A stretch of DNA of 64,000 bases from positions 9,150,001-9,214,000 of the forward strand of contig NZ_CP012109.1 in the NCBI RefSeq assembly GCF_000280925.3. Direction: 5' to 3'. A program made the position numbers and the translations under genes. Positions within the stretch are counted from its first letter, which is position 1. Every line of letters begins with the position of its first letter. The notes under the pieces are model-generated. The model ran no database searches. It saw only the letters and a list, made by a program, of their open reading frames with translations, and was not told the origin of the DNA. This DNA is from Myxococcus hansupus (lineage in GTDB: Bacteria; Myxococcota; Myxococcia; Myxococcales; Myxococcaceae). Positions 1 to 8,026 of this stretch are shown piece after piece.

Positions 1-330
1 GAGCTGGGGCTGGTCCGTGAAGAGGCCCGCGCCCACGTGCGCGCCGCCTTCATCCAGGCGGTGGCCTCGCTGGATGACGAGGACCGGGAGTTGCTGCGCC
101 TCCACTTCGTGGAGCACCTGTCGTTGACGCGCTTGGGGGAACTCTACGGCGTGCACAAGTCCACCGTGTCCCGGCGGCTGGCCGGGGTGAAGGCGCTGCT
201 GGAGTCGCGCACGCATCAGGGACTGACGGAGCGGTTGTCGCTCTCCCGAGAGGAGCTGGACAGCCTGATGCGGGCCGTTCACGGCCGCCTCGACGTGAGC
301 CTCTCCGGACTCCTGGCGGCGAAGGAATGA
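1..330 (+). CDS. RNA polymerase sigma-70 family factor, C-terminal part (cut by window edge)
   Basis: The frame is open to the left edge, so the 5' end lies outside the window; 109 codons are visible. The segment LGELYGVHKSTVSRRLAGV is a region-4 type helix-turn-helix for -35 recognition, and SLDDEDRELLRLHFVEHLSL before it is the usual start of region 4. The stop overlaps the start of the Ser/Thr kinase by 4 bases, implying translational coupling. Myxobacteria have a restricted subgroup of short sigma-70 factors encoded directly before a membrane Ser/Thr kinase, and this pair fits that arrangement. Inferred role: a sigma factor controlled by the downstream kinase and its anti-sigma-like zinc finger. 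Region 2 cannot be checked because it is outside the window. Confidence 0.85.
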   Translation, partial: ELGLVREEARAHVRAAFIQAVASLDDEDRELLRLHFVEHLSLTRLGELYGVHKSTVSRRLAGVKALLESRTHQGLTERLSLSREELDSLMRAVHGRLDVSLSGLLAAKE

Positions 331-3300
331 GCTGCCCGGACGAGAACGACCTCGCACGCCACCTGGAGGGACAGCTCTCCTCCGAGCGGGAACAGCAGGT
401 GCGTGCCCACGTCGCCGGCTGCGCTGAGTGCCGGAGCGTGCTCGCCGCGCTGAGCCCGAACGAGGCGCGGACCTCCTTCTCGGGCGCGGGGCCGCTCGCC
501 CCGGGCACGCGGGTGGGGCGCTACGTGGTGCTGGGGCTGCTCGGTGAGGGCGGCATGGGCCGGGTCCATGCCGCGTATGACCCCGAGCTGGACCGCAAGG
601 TGGCGCTGAAGCTGCTCAAACCCGAGCGCTTCCAGGAGGACACGCTGGCCCTGGCCCGGCAGCGGCTGGAGCGCGAGGCGCGCACGATGGCGAAGCTGTC
701 CCACCCGCACATCGCCAGCCTTCATGACGTGGGCGAGTACGAAGGACAGCTCTTCCTGGTGATGGAGTTCCTGGAAGGCGGCACGCTGCGGCGCTGGTTG
801 TCGGAGCAGCCGCGCCCGCTCCGGGACATCCTCGAGCGCTTCCGTCAGGCGGCGGATGGGCTCGCCGCGTCGCATGCGCTGGGCATCGTCCACCGGGACT
901 TCAAGCCGGACAACGTCTTGCTGACGAAGGGCGGGCTCGTTCGCATCACCGACTTTGGCCTGGCGCAGGCGACCTCGTCACCCAACGCCGCGTCGCCCAG
1001 CCCGGTGTCTCCGGCGTCCCTCACCGTCACGGGGGCCTTGCTGGGCACGCTGGCCTACGGCGCGCCCGAGCAGCTCCGTGGCGAGCGCGGCGATGCCCGT
1101 TCGGACCAGTTCTCCTTCTGTGTCGCGCTCTACGAGGCCCTCAACGGCCAGCGTCCCTTCGAGGGGAAGACGCGCGAGGTGTTACTGGAGCAGATGGCGC
1201 GGAAGGCCGTGCGGCCGGAGCGCCCCGGTGTTCCCGCGTGGCTGCGGGCGGTGGTGCGGCGCGGGCTCTCCGCCGACCCCTCGGAGCGGTTCGCCTCCAT
1301 GGAGGAACTGCGCGCTCGGCTGTCCTGGGACTCGGGGGCCCGGCGGCGCACCGCGGCCCTGGTGGTGCTGGGCGCGGCGCTGACGGGCCTGGCCGTGTTC
1401 GCGTTGCTTCCAAGACAGGAGTCGCGCGCGTTGTGCCAGGGCAGTGAGCGGCACTTCGCGGGGGTCTGGGACGCCGAGGCCCAGGCGTCCACCCGGAGGG
1501 CCTTCCTGTCCACGAATGCCCCGGACGCGGAGGCCTCCTTCACGGCGGTGGTGGTGGCGCTGGAGCGCTGGAAGTCGGACTGGACGAACGCGCACCAGGA
1601 GGCATGTGAGGCCACGCGCGTCTGGGGCGAGCAGCCGGAGCAGGTCCTGGGCTTGCGCATGGCCTGTCTGGATGCGCGGCTGGACGAGGTGGCCCGCGTG
1701 GTGGCGGCGCTCCAGGGGGCGGATGCACGCACCGTGGCGCGCGGCTTCGGGCTGGGCGGCTCGTTGGCGAGCCTGCGGCGTTGCTCGGACGTGAAGACGT
1801 TGCTGGAGGCGGTGGCCCCTCCGGAAGACCCGGCTGTCCTGGCGGAGGTGACGGCGGTCCGCGCGGAGCTGGCCCGGGCGAACGCGGAGCTGTTCGCGGG
1901 CCATACCCCGGAGGCACTGAAGGTGGCGTTGGCGGCGCGGGAGCGGGCCGTGCTCACGGGCTATCGCCCGCTGGAGGCGGAGGCCCACCTGCTGTGCGCG
2001 ACGCTCCAGGAAGACGCCAATGCCTTCGACGACGCGCGCGCCTCGCTGGTGCAGGCCAGCCTCGCGGCGGAGGCGGGGCGTCATCATGCCGTGCTGGCTC
2101 GGGTGCTCTATGCCCAGGCCTGGCTGAGTGGCCATGACCTGGGAAGGACGGAGGAGGCCTGGGCGCATCTGAACCGGGCCCAGGCGGTGGCGGAGCCGCT
2201 GCGTGACCCCGAGTTCGACGCGTTGCTGAACTACGTCCGCGCCGAGCTGTTCGAACAGGAGGGGCGCTTCTCCGAAGCCGAGCCGCTGCTGCTCGAAGCG
2301 CTGAATCGTGTCACGGCGAAGGGCCTCCCCCATGCCGCCGCCCGCGCGGAGCTCAATGGACGTCTGGGTTTGCTGGCCCGTCATCAGGGCCGGCTCCTGG
2401 AGGCGAAGCGCTGGCAGGAGGAGGCGCTCCGGCTTCACGAGGCCTTGCATGGCCCCGACCACCGGGACACCGGCAGGGCCCTGGTGAACCTGGGCGGCAC
2501 GCTGGCGCACGCGGGGGAGTTGGCGCGCGCGGAGGCGGTGGTGCAGCGGGGGCTCGTCAGCCTGCGCCGCAGCCTGGGTGAGGAGCACCTGGTGGTGGCG
2601 CGCACGTTGTCCAACCTGGCCCTCATCTACTTCGAGTGGGGCCGGGGGCCGGAGGCGTTGCGCGCGGCCGAGCAGAGCCTCGAGGTGGCTCGCAAGAGCG
2701 TCCCTCCGGAAGGGGCGGGCGCGCTGCTCATGGGCATGACGTCCAACCGGACCGGGGTGCTGGGCGAGCTGGGTGAGCGCGAGGCCGAGCTGGAGCAGGC
2801 TCGGCGCAGCCTGGCCCACCGGGAGCGCGTGTATGGCGCCACGCATCCGGAGGTCGCGCTGGACCTGCACGAGGTGGGGCGGCTGCTTCGGCTGCTGGGG
2901 CGCGGCAGGGACGCCCGGAGCTTCCACGCGCGCGGCGTCGCGCTCCAGGAGGCACTGCTGGCGCGCGGAGAGATGGAAGGGGAGGGGCTGCGCTGGTTCG
3001 CGGATGCCCTGCTGTTCCTGGGGCGTGTCGAGGAGGCGCGGGGCCTCGCGGAGCGGGCGCTCGCGAGGCTGGAGCAGGACTGGGGCCCGGTGGCGCCGGA
3101 GCGCATCAAGGCGCTGGTGCTGCTGGGGGACATCCACCTGGCGAGGCGTGCGCCCGCGGAGGCCGTGGCGCCCCTGCGGGCGGCGTTGACGGCGCTGGCG
3201 AGCGAAGGGGTGACGTCCGCGCGGGTTCCCCTGGCGCGGCGGCGGCTCGCCCAGGCCTTGCGCCTCTCCGGAACTCCAGGGGAGGCATGTCAGGAGGCGC

Positions 3301-3458
3301 GACGGGCCTGGTTGGAATGGGCGCCCTGGCGCAAGGCCTACCCCGGCGAAGTCGTCGAGGCCCGCGCTGAAAAAGACCGCTGTCCGCGCGGAGTTGCTGA
3401 TTTCGACGCAACACCGGTTCCCGGGATGTCTCTTGGTCGTGGGGCTGATTCCCCATGA
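327..3458 (+). CDS. Transmembrane Ser/Thr protein kinase with N-terminal zinc finger and C-terminal TPR repeats
   Basis: 1043 residues. Residues 1-45 hold a zf-HC2/anti-sigma type zinc finger (HVAGCAECR). A Hanks-type kinase domain follows at about 65-330, with the glycine loop GEGGMGRV, the VALKLL lysine, the HRDFKPDN catalytic loop, DFG and the APEQ segment, so it looks active. A single membrane helix lies near 342-362 (AALVVLGAALTGLAVFALL). The remaining ~650 residues are alpha-helical TPR-like repeats (for example ALVNLGGTLAHAGELARAEA) on the far side of the membrane. The start ATG overlaps the sigma-factor stop (ATGA). In this family the finger probably holds the cognate sigma factor; kinase activity or ligand sensing by the TPR part would then control it (inference). 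Upstream alternatives for the start are excluded by the overlap. Confidence 0.92.
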   Translation: MSCPDENDLARHLEGQLSSEREQQVRAHVAGCAECRSVLAALSPNEARTSFSGAGPLAPGTRVGRYVVLGLLGEGGMGRVHAAYDPELDRKVALKLLKPERFQEDTLALARQRLEREARTMAKLSHPHIASLHDVGEYEGQLFLVMEFLEGGTLRRWLSEQPRPLRDILERFRQAADGLAASHALGIVHRDFKPDNVLLTKGGLVRITDFGLAQATSSPNAASPSPVSPASLTVTGALLGTLAYGAPEQLRGERGDARSDQFSFCVALYEALNGQRPFEGKTREVLLEQMARKAVRPERPGVPAWLRAVVRRGLSADPSERFASMEELRARLSWDSGARRRTAALVVLGAALTGLAVFALLPRQESRALCQGSERHFAGVWDAEAQASTRRAFLSTNAPDAEASFTAVVVALERWKSDWTNAHQEACEATRVWGEQPEQVLGLRMACLDARLDEVARVVAALQGADARTVARGFGLGGSLASLRRCSDVKTLLEAVAPPEDPAVLAEVTAVRAELARANAELFAGHTPEALKVALAARERAVLTGYRPLEAEAHLLCATLQEDANAFDDARASLVQASLAAEAGRHHAVLARVLYAQAWLSGHDLGRTEEAWAHLNRAQAVAEPLRDPEFDALLNYVRAELFEQEGRFSEAEPLLLEALNRVTAKGLPHAAARAELNGRLGLLARHQGRLLEAKRWQEEALRLHEALHGPDHRDTGRALVNLGGTLAHAGELARAEAVVQRGLVSLRRSLGEEHLVVARTLSNLALIYFEWGRGPEALRAAEQSLEVARKSVPPEGAGALLMGMTSNRTGVLGELGEREAELEQARRSLAHRERVYGATHPEVALDLHEVGRLLRLLGRGRDARSFHARGVALQEALLARGEMEGEGLRWFADALLFLGRVEEARGLAERALARLEQDWGPVAPERIKALVLLGDIHLARRAPAEAVAPLRAALTALASEGVTSARVPLARRRLAQALRLSGTPGEACQEARRAWLEWAPWRKAYPGEVVEARAEKDRCPRGVADFDATPVPGMSLGRGADSP

Positions 3459-3479
3459 ACCTTTTCCCGGGAAGTTCCG

Positions 3480-4085
3480 ATGAAGAACCTGACGCGTGCG
3501 CTGGTGCTGTCGCTCTCACTCCTCGCTGTGGCGTGTGGTGACACCCAGGAAGACGACAAGGACGGTGACGGCGGCGGAGGCGGCGACAACGGCAACGCGC
3601 TCCAGTGCTCCGCGGTGGGCTGGTGCACGACGTGGAGCGCGGATTCCACCCCGGTGACGAATGCGCCGCCGCTGACGGGAGGCACCCTGCGGGAGGGCAC
3701 CTACCGGGTCGAGCAGGGCAGCGGGTACGACGCGGCGATGGTCCTCCGCGGCACCTCCGTCATCCTGTTGGGAGGAAGCTGGAACAACTACCTGGGCGCC
3801 TGGAAGGTGAGCAACGGCAAGCTGGAGCTGACCCGGGCCTCGGCGTGCGACGACTACAGCGAGGGGCCGCTGGACCACGTCGTCACGGAGACTCATGCCT
3901 TCGCGGTTCGGGGCGACGAGCTCTTCACCCAGGAAGAGGGCAGTTCCCGGGCGCCCCTCCTCCGTTGGAAGCGGGTGAATGACCTGTGTGAGGAGAGCGC
4001 CTCGTTCCAGTGCCGGGGGGGCATCTGCGCCTGCGCCACGACGACGAACAGGCCCCTGACGGGCCAGCAGAGCTGCAGCGGGTAG
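3480..4085 (+). CDS. Predicted lipoprotein of unknown function
   Basis: 201 residues. It begins with a type II signal peptide (MKNLTRALVLSLSLLAVACG), with the lipidation Cys at residue 19. An acidic, Gly-rich linker (DTQEDDKDGDGGGGG) typical of myxobacterial lipoproteins follows. The mature part has several Cys pairs (CSAVGWC, CRGGICAC), suggesting an extracytoplasmic disulfide-bonded fold. It lies 21 bases after the kinase gene on the same strand and may be its last operon partner. I do not recognise the family. Confidence 0.8.
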   Translation: MKNLTRALVLSLSLLAVACGDTQEDDKDGDGGGGGDNGNALQCSAVGWCTTWSADSTPVTNAPPLTGGTLREGTYRVEQGSGYDAAMVLRGTSVILLGGSWNNYLGAWKVSNGKLELTRASACDDYSEGPLDHVVTETHAFAVRGDELFTQEEGSSRAPLLRWKRVNDLCEESASFQCRGGICACATTTNRPLTGQQSCSG

Positions 4086-4124
4086 GTGGCGGGGTTGTCG
4101 TGAGTGTGCGGAGAAGCTGTCGCG

Positions 4125-4898
4125 TCAGTTGGGGGGCAGCTTCTTCCACGCCGTGAATCGCGGGCAGTCGATGCGGGAGGCCGTGGTCTCGTCCATCGCG
4201 GTTTCGAGTATCTCGATGGCGTCGGGGATGTTGACGTTGGACACCGCTTCAACGACGCCCCGCACGTTGGGACTCATCCGGGGGCCGCGTTCGGCGAGGT
4301 ATCGCTTGTGGGCCTCGTTCCATTGCTTCCGGGGCGGCAATGCCTTGTCACTCCCAAGGGCGGATGCCGCCTTGCAAAACGCGTTGAAGTCCTCGCGCGA
4401 GCGCGCCAGTTCCGCCGCGCGCTCGGCTTCCGTGGTCTTGAACCGTGCCCAGAGCTCCACGTGCACGCGCTCCTCGACGTTCCCTGGGAAGGTCGGGAAG
4501 GTCCACCGCTCCATCGCGGTCTTGACGCAGTGGTCTTGTAGATAGAGGGAGTGCACATCGAGGGCATCTGGTTTTCGGGAAGTCTTTTCAATCTTCCCCT
4601 CGGGCGTCAGGGTGAACCGCACGCGAATGCGGTCATCGGTGTCGGGCGCGGGGTTCCAGACAAAGAATTCGAGGCGGTGGTCAGGCCCTTCCGCGGAATT
4701 GCGGTGGCCGACAACGCGCTGACAGGGGGCCAGCGTCTGGCGCTGGCTGTCGAAGGCCTTCCGGATGGATTCGGGCGAGAGGCCCGGTGTGGTTTCCACC
4801 TTGTTTGCGGGGGAGACCTCTGCGGCCTGCACGGTGAGGACCGACGAAGCGAATACGACAGACATGGCGAAGCGCCGGTAGGCGCGAAGGCTGGGCAT
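4125..4898 (-). CDS. Secreted protein with TonB/AgmX-like C-terminal region
   Basis: 257 residues from the ATG at 4898. That start was chosen because it directly precedes a clean signal peptide (MPSLRAYRRFAMSVVFASS, cleavage near VQA-AE); an in-frame upstream start adds 27 residues of no signal character. The middle segment RIRVRFTLTPEGKIEK followed by a Cys, then ERWTFPTFPG, has the beta-alpha-beta pattern of TonB C-terminal or AgmX/PglI C-terminal domains, which are common in myxobacterial periplasmic proteins. The last ~90 residues are helical and charged. The likely location is the periplasm. No partner (ExbB/ExbD) is nearby, so a role in energy transduction is not supported; the function is unknown. 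Confidence 0.75.
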   Translation of the reverse strand: MPSLRAYRRFAMSVVFASSVLTVQAAEVSPANKVETTPGLSPESIRKAFDSQRQTLAPCQRVVGHRNSAEGPDHRLEFFVWNPAPDTDDRIRVRFTLTPEGKIEKTSRKPDALDVHSLYLQDHCVKTAMERWTFPTFPGNVEERVHVELWARFKTTEAERAAELARSREDFNAFCKAASALGSDKALPPRKQWNEAHKRYLAERGPRMSPNVRGVVEAVSNVNIPDAIEILETAMDETTASRIDCPRFTAWKKLPPN

Positions 4899-4982
4899 GG
4901 CGTGAACCATACCCAAAGTGAATCGCGTTGAGCCGCTCGTTGCCTTGGCATGCCTGTGCCGGCGCGGCGCGCCAGTCATCCC

Positions 4983-5327
4983 TCATTCAGGAACGGCCAC
5001 GCCCGTCGCTTGTGGAGAAGGCTGTCTGGGGCGCAGGACCTGGAGCCGCTGTGCCAGGCAGAACGTCGAGGGCCTCAAGGCCTGCACCACCACGTGTCCA
5101 GGGTGGTCCAGGCTGCACGTGTCGCCCGGGCGCAGCACATGGTCCTTCGTGTCCCCCTCGCGTGTGAGCCACAGCAGCCCGTCTCCGCAGAGGAGCTCCA
5201 GTGGCTCGCCGCCAGGTGTGCGCACGCTCCACAGGCCGCCCTGGGGGAGTCTTACCCGGCCTGTCCTCCGAGCCGGCGCTGCTCCGAAGCGCAGCCGGTT
5301 CGCCACCGTCCTCAATCCGTTCCACAT
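4983..5327 (-). CDS. DUF2917 family protein
   Basis: 114 residues from the ATG at 5327, which has a strong ribosome-binding site (AAGGAGG) about 7 bases upstream. The longer open frame upstream runs through the shared promoter and is not used. Residues about 30-95 (LPQGGLWSVRTPGGEPLELL, then GDGLLWLTREGDTKDHVL and LRPGDTCSL) match the small all-beta DUF2917 domain, which resembles a cupin-like barrel. Genes of this family often sit divergent from a MocR/GntR-aminotransferase regulator, as here, so it is probably a regulatory target. The biochemical function is unknown. Confidence 0.8.
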   Translation of the reverse strand: MWNGLRTVANRLRFGAAPARRTGRVRLPQGGLWSVRTPGGEPLELLCGDGLLWLTREGDTKDHVLRPGDTCSLDHPGHVVVQALRPSTFCLAQRLQVLRPRQPSPQATGVAVPE

Positions 5328-5399
5328 CGCCGCGTCCTCCTTGGCCCCAACATGCGCCCGGCGGCGGTTGCGGAACAGATTCAGCCCGATGAGATTGTG

Positions 5400-5434
5400 A
5401 CCGGTACAGTTCTGCTCCAACGAACTGTACCGGT
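5400..5434. promoter_or_regulatory. Perfect 12-bp inverted repeat, probable MocR operator
   Basis: ACCGGTACAGTT at 5400-5411 and AACTGTACCGGT at 5423-5434 are exact reverse complements, separated by 11 bases. They lie between the divergent DUF2917 and MocR-type genes. A degenerate third half site, AGCTGTATCTGG (8 of 12 matches, same orientation as the right arm), follows at 5448-5459. The GTACAGT/ACTGTAC core is of the kind bound by MocR regulators (from memory). Autoregulation and control of the DUF2917 gene are inferred. Confidence 0.75.
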
Positions 5435-5520
5435 CGTCGCACGTGAGAGCTGTATCTGGGCAACAGGGCCGTTCTCGACTCCGATGCGGCCCGTGGACGC
5501 GGCACACCCTGGGAGGAGCC

Positions 5521-6957
5521 ATGGGCGCGGTGGCGCACAAAGTGAAGCTGTACGAGCAGGTCGCCGAGCGGCTCGAAGAGGCCATCGCGGCGGGCACACT
5601 TCAAGCTGGGGACAAGCTGCCTTCGGTGCGGCAGCTCAGCCTGCGTGAGCGGGTGAGCATCTCCACCGTGCTCCAGGCGTATGTGCACCTGGAGTCCCTG
5701 GGCCTCATCGAAACGCGGCCCCAGTCCGGGCACTACGTGCGGCGCCGCGAGCGGCCGCAGCTCGCGGAGCCCCAGGTGTCTCGGCCCGCATCCAGCGCCA
5801 CGGCGGTCAGCGTCAGCGCCCTGGTGGCGAGCGTCTACAAGTCCATGGGCGATGCCCGCATCGTCCCGTTTGGCGCCGCTTCGCCTTCACCGGAGTTGCT
5901 GCCCACGCGCCGGCTGTACCGCGAGCTGAGCGCGCTCACCCGGGACACACGGGACCGGAGCATCCTCTACGACGTGCTGCCCGGCTGTCTGGAGCTGCGC
6001 CAGCAGCTCGCGCGGCGCTCGCTGGACTGGGGCTGTGCCCTGTCGCCCGAGGACTTCATCACCACCTGCGGAACGTCCGAAGCCATCCATCTGTGCCTGC
6101 TCGCGGTGGCGCGGCCGGGGGACACCATCGCCATCGAGTCGCCCGCGTATTACGGCACGCTCCAGGCCATCGAGGCGCTGGGCCTGCGCGCCCTGGAGAT
6201 TCCCTGCTGCCCGCGCAATGGCATGCAGATGGAGGCGCTGGAAGCAGCGCTGACCCGGCGCCGCATCGCCGCGGTGCTAATGGTGCCCAGCTTCAGCAAC
6301 CCGGTGGGAAGCTGCATGCCCGATGTGCGGCGCCAACGGCTGGTCAATCTGCTGGCGGCGCATGACGTGCCGCTCATCGAGGACGACATCTATGGCGACC
6401 TGCACTTCGGGCCGGAGCGTCCCCGGACCTGCAAGGCTTTCGACACGCGTGGCAACGTGATGCTGTGTGGCTCGTTCTCCAAGACGCTCGCGCCGGGGTT
6501 CCGCGTGGGGTACGTGGCGCCGGGGCGGTTCCGGGAGCGGGTGGAGTTGCTCAAGTTCTCGAACTCGGTGGCCACGGCCACGTTGCCTCAGTATGCGATT
6601 GCGCGCTTCCTCCAGAGCGGAGGGTATGACCGGCATCTGCGCGCGTTGCGTCGCCGGCTCGCGGCGCAAGTGGAGCGCATGGCCAGCGCCGTGGCGGAGT
6701 TCTTCCCCGCGGGCACCCGCGTGACGAGGCCCACGGGAGGGGTGCTGCTGTGGGTGGAGATGCCGCAGCAGGTGGACTCCCTGGTGTTGCACGCGAAGGC
6801 CCTGGAGGCGGGCATCAGCATCGCGCCGGGGCCCATCTTCTCCGCGCGGATGGACACGTACCGCCACTGCTTCCGGCTGAGCTGTGGCCACCCGTGGACG
6901 CCCCGCATCGAGGCGGCCATGTCCACGTTGGGGGCGCTGGCTCGCGGCCTCGTGTGA
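5521..6957 (+). CDS. MocR-type transcriptional regulator (GntR wHTH fused to PLP-dependent aminotransferase domain)
   Basis: 478 residues from the ATG at 5521, preceded by GGGAGGAG. Residues about 8-80 are a GntR winged helix-turn-helix (LYEQVAERLEEAIAAG, DKLPSVRQLS, STVLQAYVHLESLGLIETRP). Residues about 115-475 are a fold-type I aminotransferase domain. The expected PLP lysine is K321 in GSFSKTLAPGFRVGYV, and PAYYGTLQAIEALG, SNPVGS and EDDIYGDLHF are also present, so cofactor binding should be intact. MocR proteins sense PLP or an amino-acid-derived ligand and control adjacent genes. The perfect palindrome just upstream and the divergent DUF2917 gene define the likely regulon. The effector is not evident. 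Confidence 0.92.
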   Translation: MGAVAHKVKLYEQVAERLEEAIAAGTLQAGDKLPSVRQLSLRERVSISTVLQAYVHLESLGLIETRPQSGHYVRRRERPQLAEPQVSRPASSATAVSVSALVASVYKSMGDARIVPFGAASPSPELLPTRRLYRELSALTRDTRDRSILYDVLPGCLELRQQLARRSLDWGCALSPEDFITTCGTSEAIHLCLLAVARPGDTIAIESPAYYGTLQAIEALGLRALEIPCCPRNGMQMEALEAALTRRRIAAVLMVPSFSNPVGSCMPDVRRQRLVNLLAAHDVPLIEDDIYGDLHFGPERPRTCKAFDTRGNVMLCGSFSKTLAPGFRVGYVAPGRFRERVELLKFSNSVATATLPQYAIARFLQSGGYDRHLRALRRRLAAQVERMASAVAEFFPAGTRVTRPTGGVLLWVEMPQQVDSLVLHAKALEAGISIAPGPIFSARMDTYRHCFRLSCGHPWTPRIEAAMSTLGALARGLV

Positions 6958-6965
6958 GTTTCGCG

Positions 6966-7679
6966 TCAGCGCGCGAAGAGGAGGCCGGCGCCCTCGCGTG
7001 CCGCCCGGTCCACCGCGTGGCTGATGGCGTCGAGCGCGGGGGCGGACTGCCCCCGGCTGGACAGTGACAGCATGCGGCGGAGCGCGACCTTGAAGCGGGC
7101 GCCAGTGCGCACGGGCTTGTAGTCCGGGGTGCCACTCAGGTGCTCACGCAGGTCGTCGCGCACCTGCTTCACCTCCGCGGCCGTCCAGTAGCCCAGGGAC
7201 GGGTAGTTGCGTCGCAGGCCGATGCCCTCGGCCACCGCCCGGTCTGGTGCTCGGCCCCAGACGAGGTGCCGCCACAGGTCGAAGGTTCGCGTGGGGCAGC
7301 CCTCCGCGACGACGACGTACGAGGCGCGGACGTCCGCGTCCGTGGGTTTGCGGTCCGTGGCCAGCGCCAGGCCTTCGAGCGCATCCGGCTCCTCACGGGT
7401 GAAGAAGTCGGACAGCTCGTCGAGCAGGTCCAGCATCGCTTCCGCGTGCCGGGCGGCGGGCTTTCGCAGGGCCTCGGCGCCGTGTTCGAGCAGGTGGTCC
7501 ACGAAGTCGAGGATGGCCTTCAGCTCCTCGTCCGACTCCGCTTCGCGGAGCGCCTCTCCGCTCAGGTGTTCCGTGTTCTCCCGCCAGAACCACTCCCGGA
7601 AGGCCGCGAGCCGCGCCGGCGCCAGCAGGGGTACGAGCCCGTCGGGAGGCGTCAGATAGATGAAGACAGGGGCGCTCAT
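6966..7679 (-). CDS. Hypothetical cytoplasmic protein
   Basis: 237 residues, with no signal peptide or membrane segment. It starts MSAPVFIYLTPPDGL and has an acidic helical middle (DEELKAILDFVDHLLEHGAE). A more conserved-looking segment follows with FDLWRHLVWGRAPD, YPSLGYWTAAEVKQVRDDLR and a basic helix RFKVALRRML. The layout (small opening strand, then helical region with a YWT motif) recalls DUF1877-like proteins, but I cannot assign the family. Its stop lies 8 bases from that of the MocR gene, which converges on it. Confidence 0.7.
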   Translation of the reverse strand: MSAPVFIYLTPPDGLVPLLAPARLAAFREWFWRENTEHLSGEALREAESDEELKAILDFVDHLLEHGAEALRKPAARHAEAMLDLLDELSDFFTREEPDALEGLALATDRKPTDADVRASYVVVAEGCPTRTFDLWRHLVWGRAPDRAVAEGIGLRRNYPSLGYWTAAEVKQVRDDLREHLSGTPDYKPVRTGARFKVALRRMLSLSSRGQSAPALDAISHAVDRAAREGAGLLFAR

Positions 7680-8026
7680 GTGCCCTGTCTACTCCGGACC
7701 GAGGGGAAATGGGCCCAGGATGTGGGGGGGGCGCTGACCCGTCCGGATGTACGTGCCGACTGCGCATGCAATGCCGCCCAAGGGCTCCAGCGTCTGTGGG
7801 TGAATAGTGCTGATACATGTTTGTTTTCGGTGTGGGATTTATCGGTCTTTGCGTGGCGCAACGAGTTTGTAGGTCGAGAATTCGTGCATTGGGTGATGTC
7901 AGTCCCCTTTGTTAGACACATTTCTGCCCGGCGACTGGTCGATTTGGGGCGGCGGGTGTTTGATTTGTTGTTTAGTCCTTTGTTCCTGGTTTTAGGTGGC
8001 TCGCTGCTGCGAGAGCGGAGTGGTCT
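7680..8026. other. AT-richer intergenic region before the metallopeptidase gene
   Basis: 347 bases between two divergent genes. From about 7800 the composition is clearly richer in A/T than the rest of the window, with runs such as TTTGTTTTCG, GATTTGTTGTTTAGTCC and TTGTTCCTGGTTTTAGG. No coding frame with a ribosome-binding site was found. It presumably contains the promoter(s) of the downstream secreted protein; the shift in composition continues into the first ~900 bases of that gene. Confidence 0.6.

Noticed and set aside
1182..3137. 651-codon minus-strand frame opposite the Ser/Thr kinase
   Set aside because: It is a GC3-bias shadow, rich in Arg/Gln/His/Pro with no domain, while the plus strand has a complete kinase.
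4899..4979. 27-residue N-terminal extension of the TonB-like protein
   Set aside because: Starting at 4898 gives a proper signal peptide; the extension is basic and unconserved in character.
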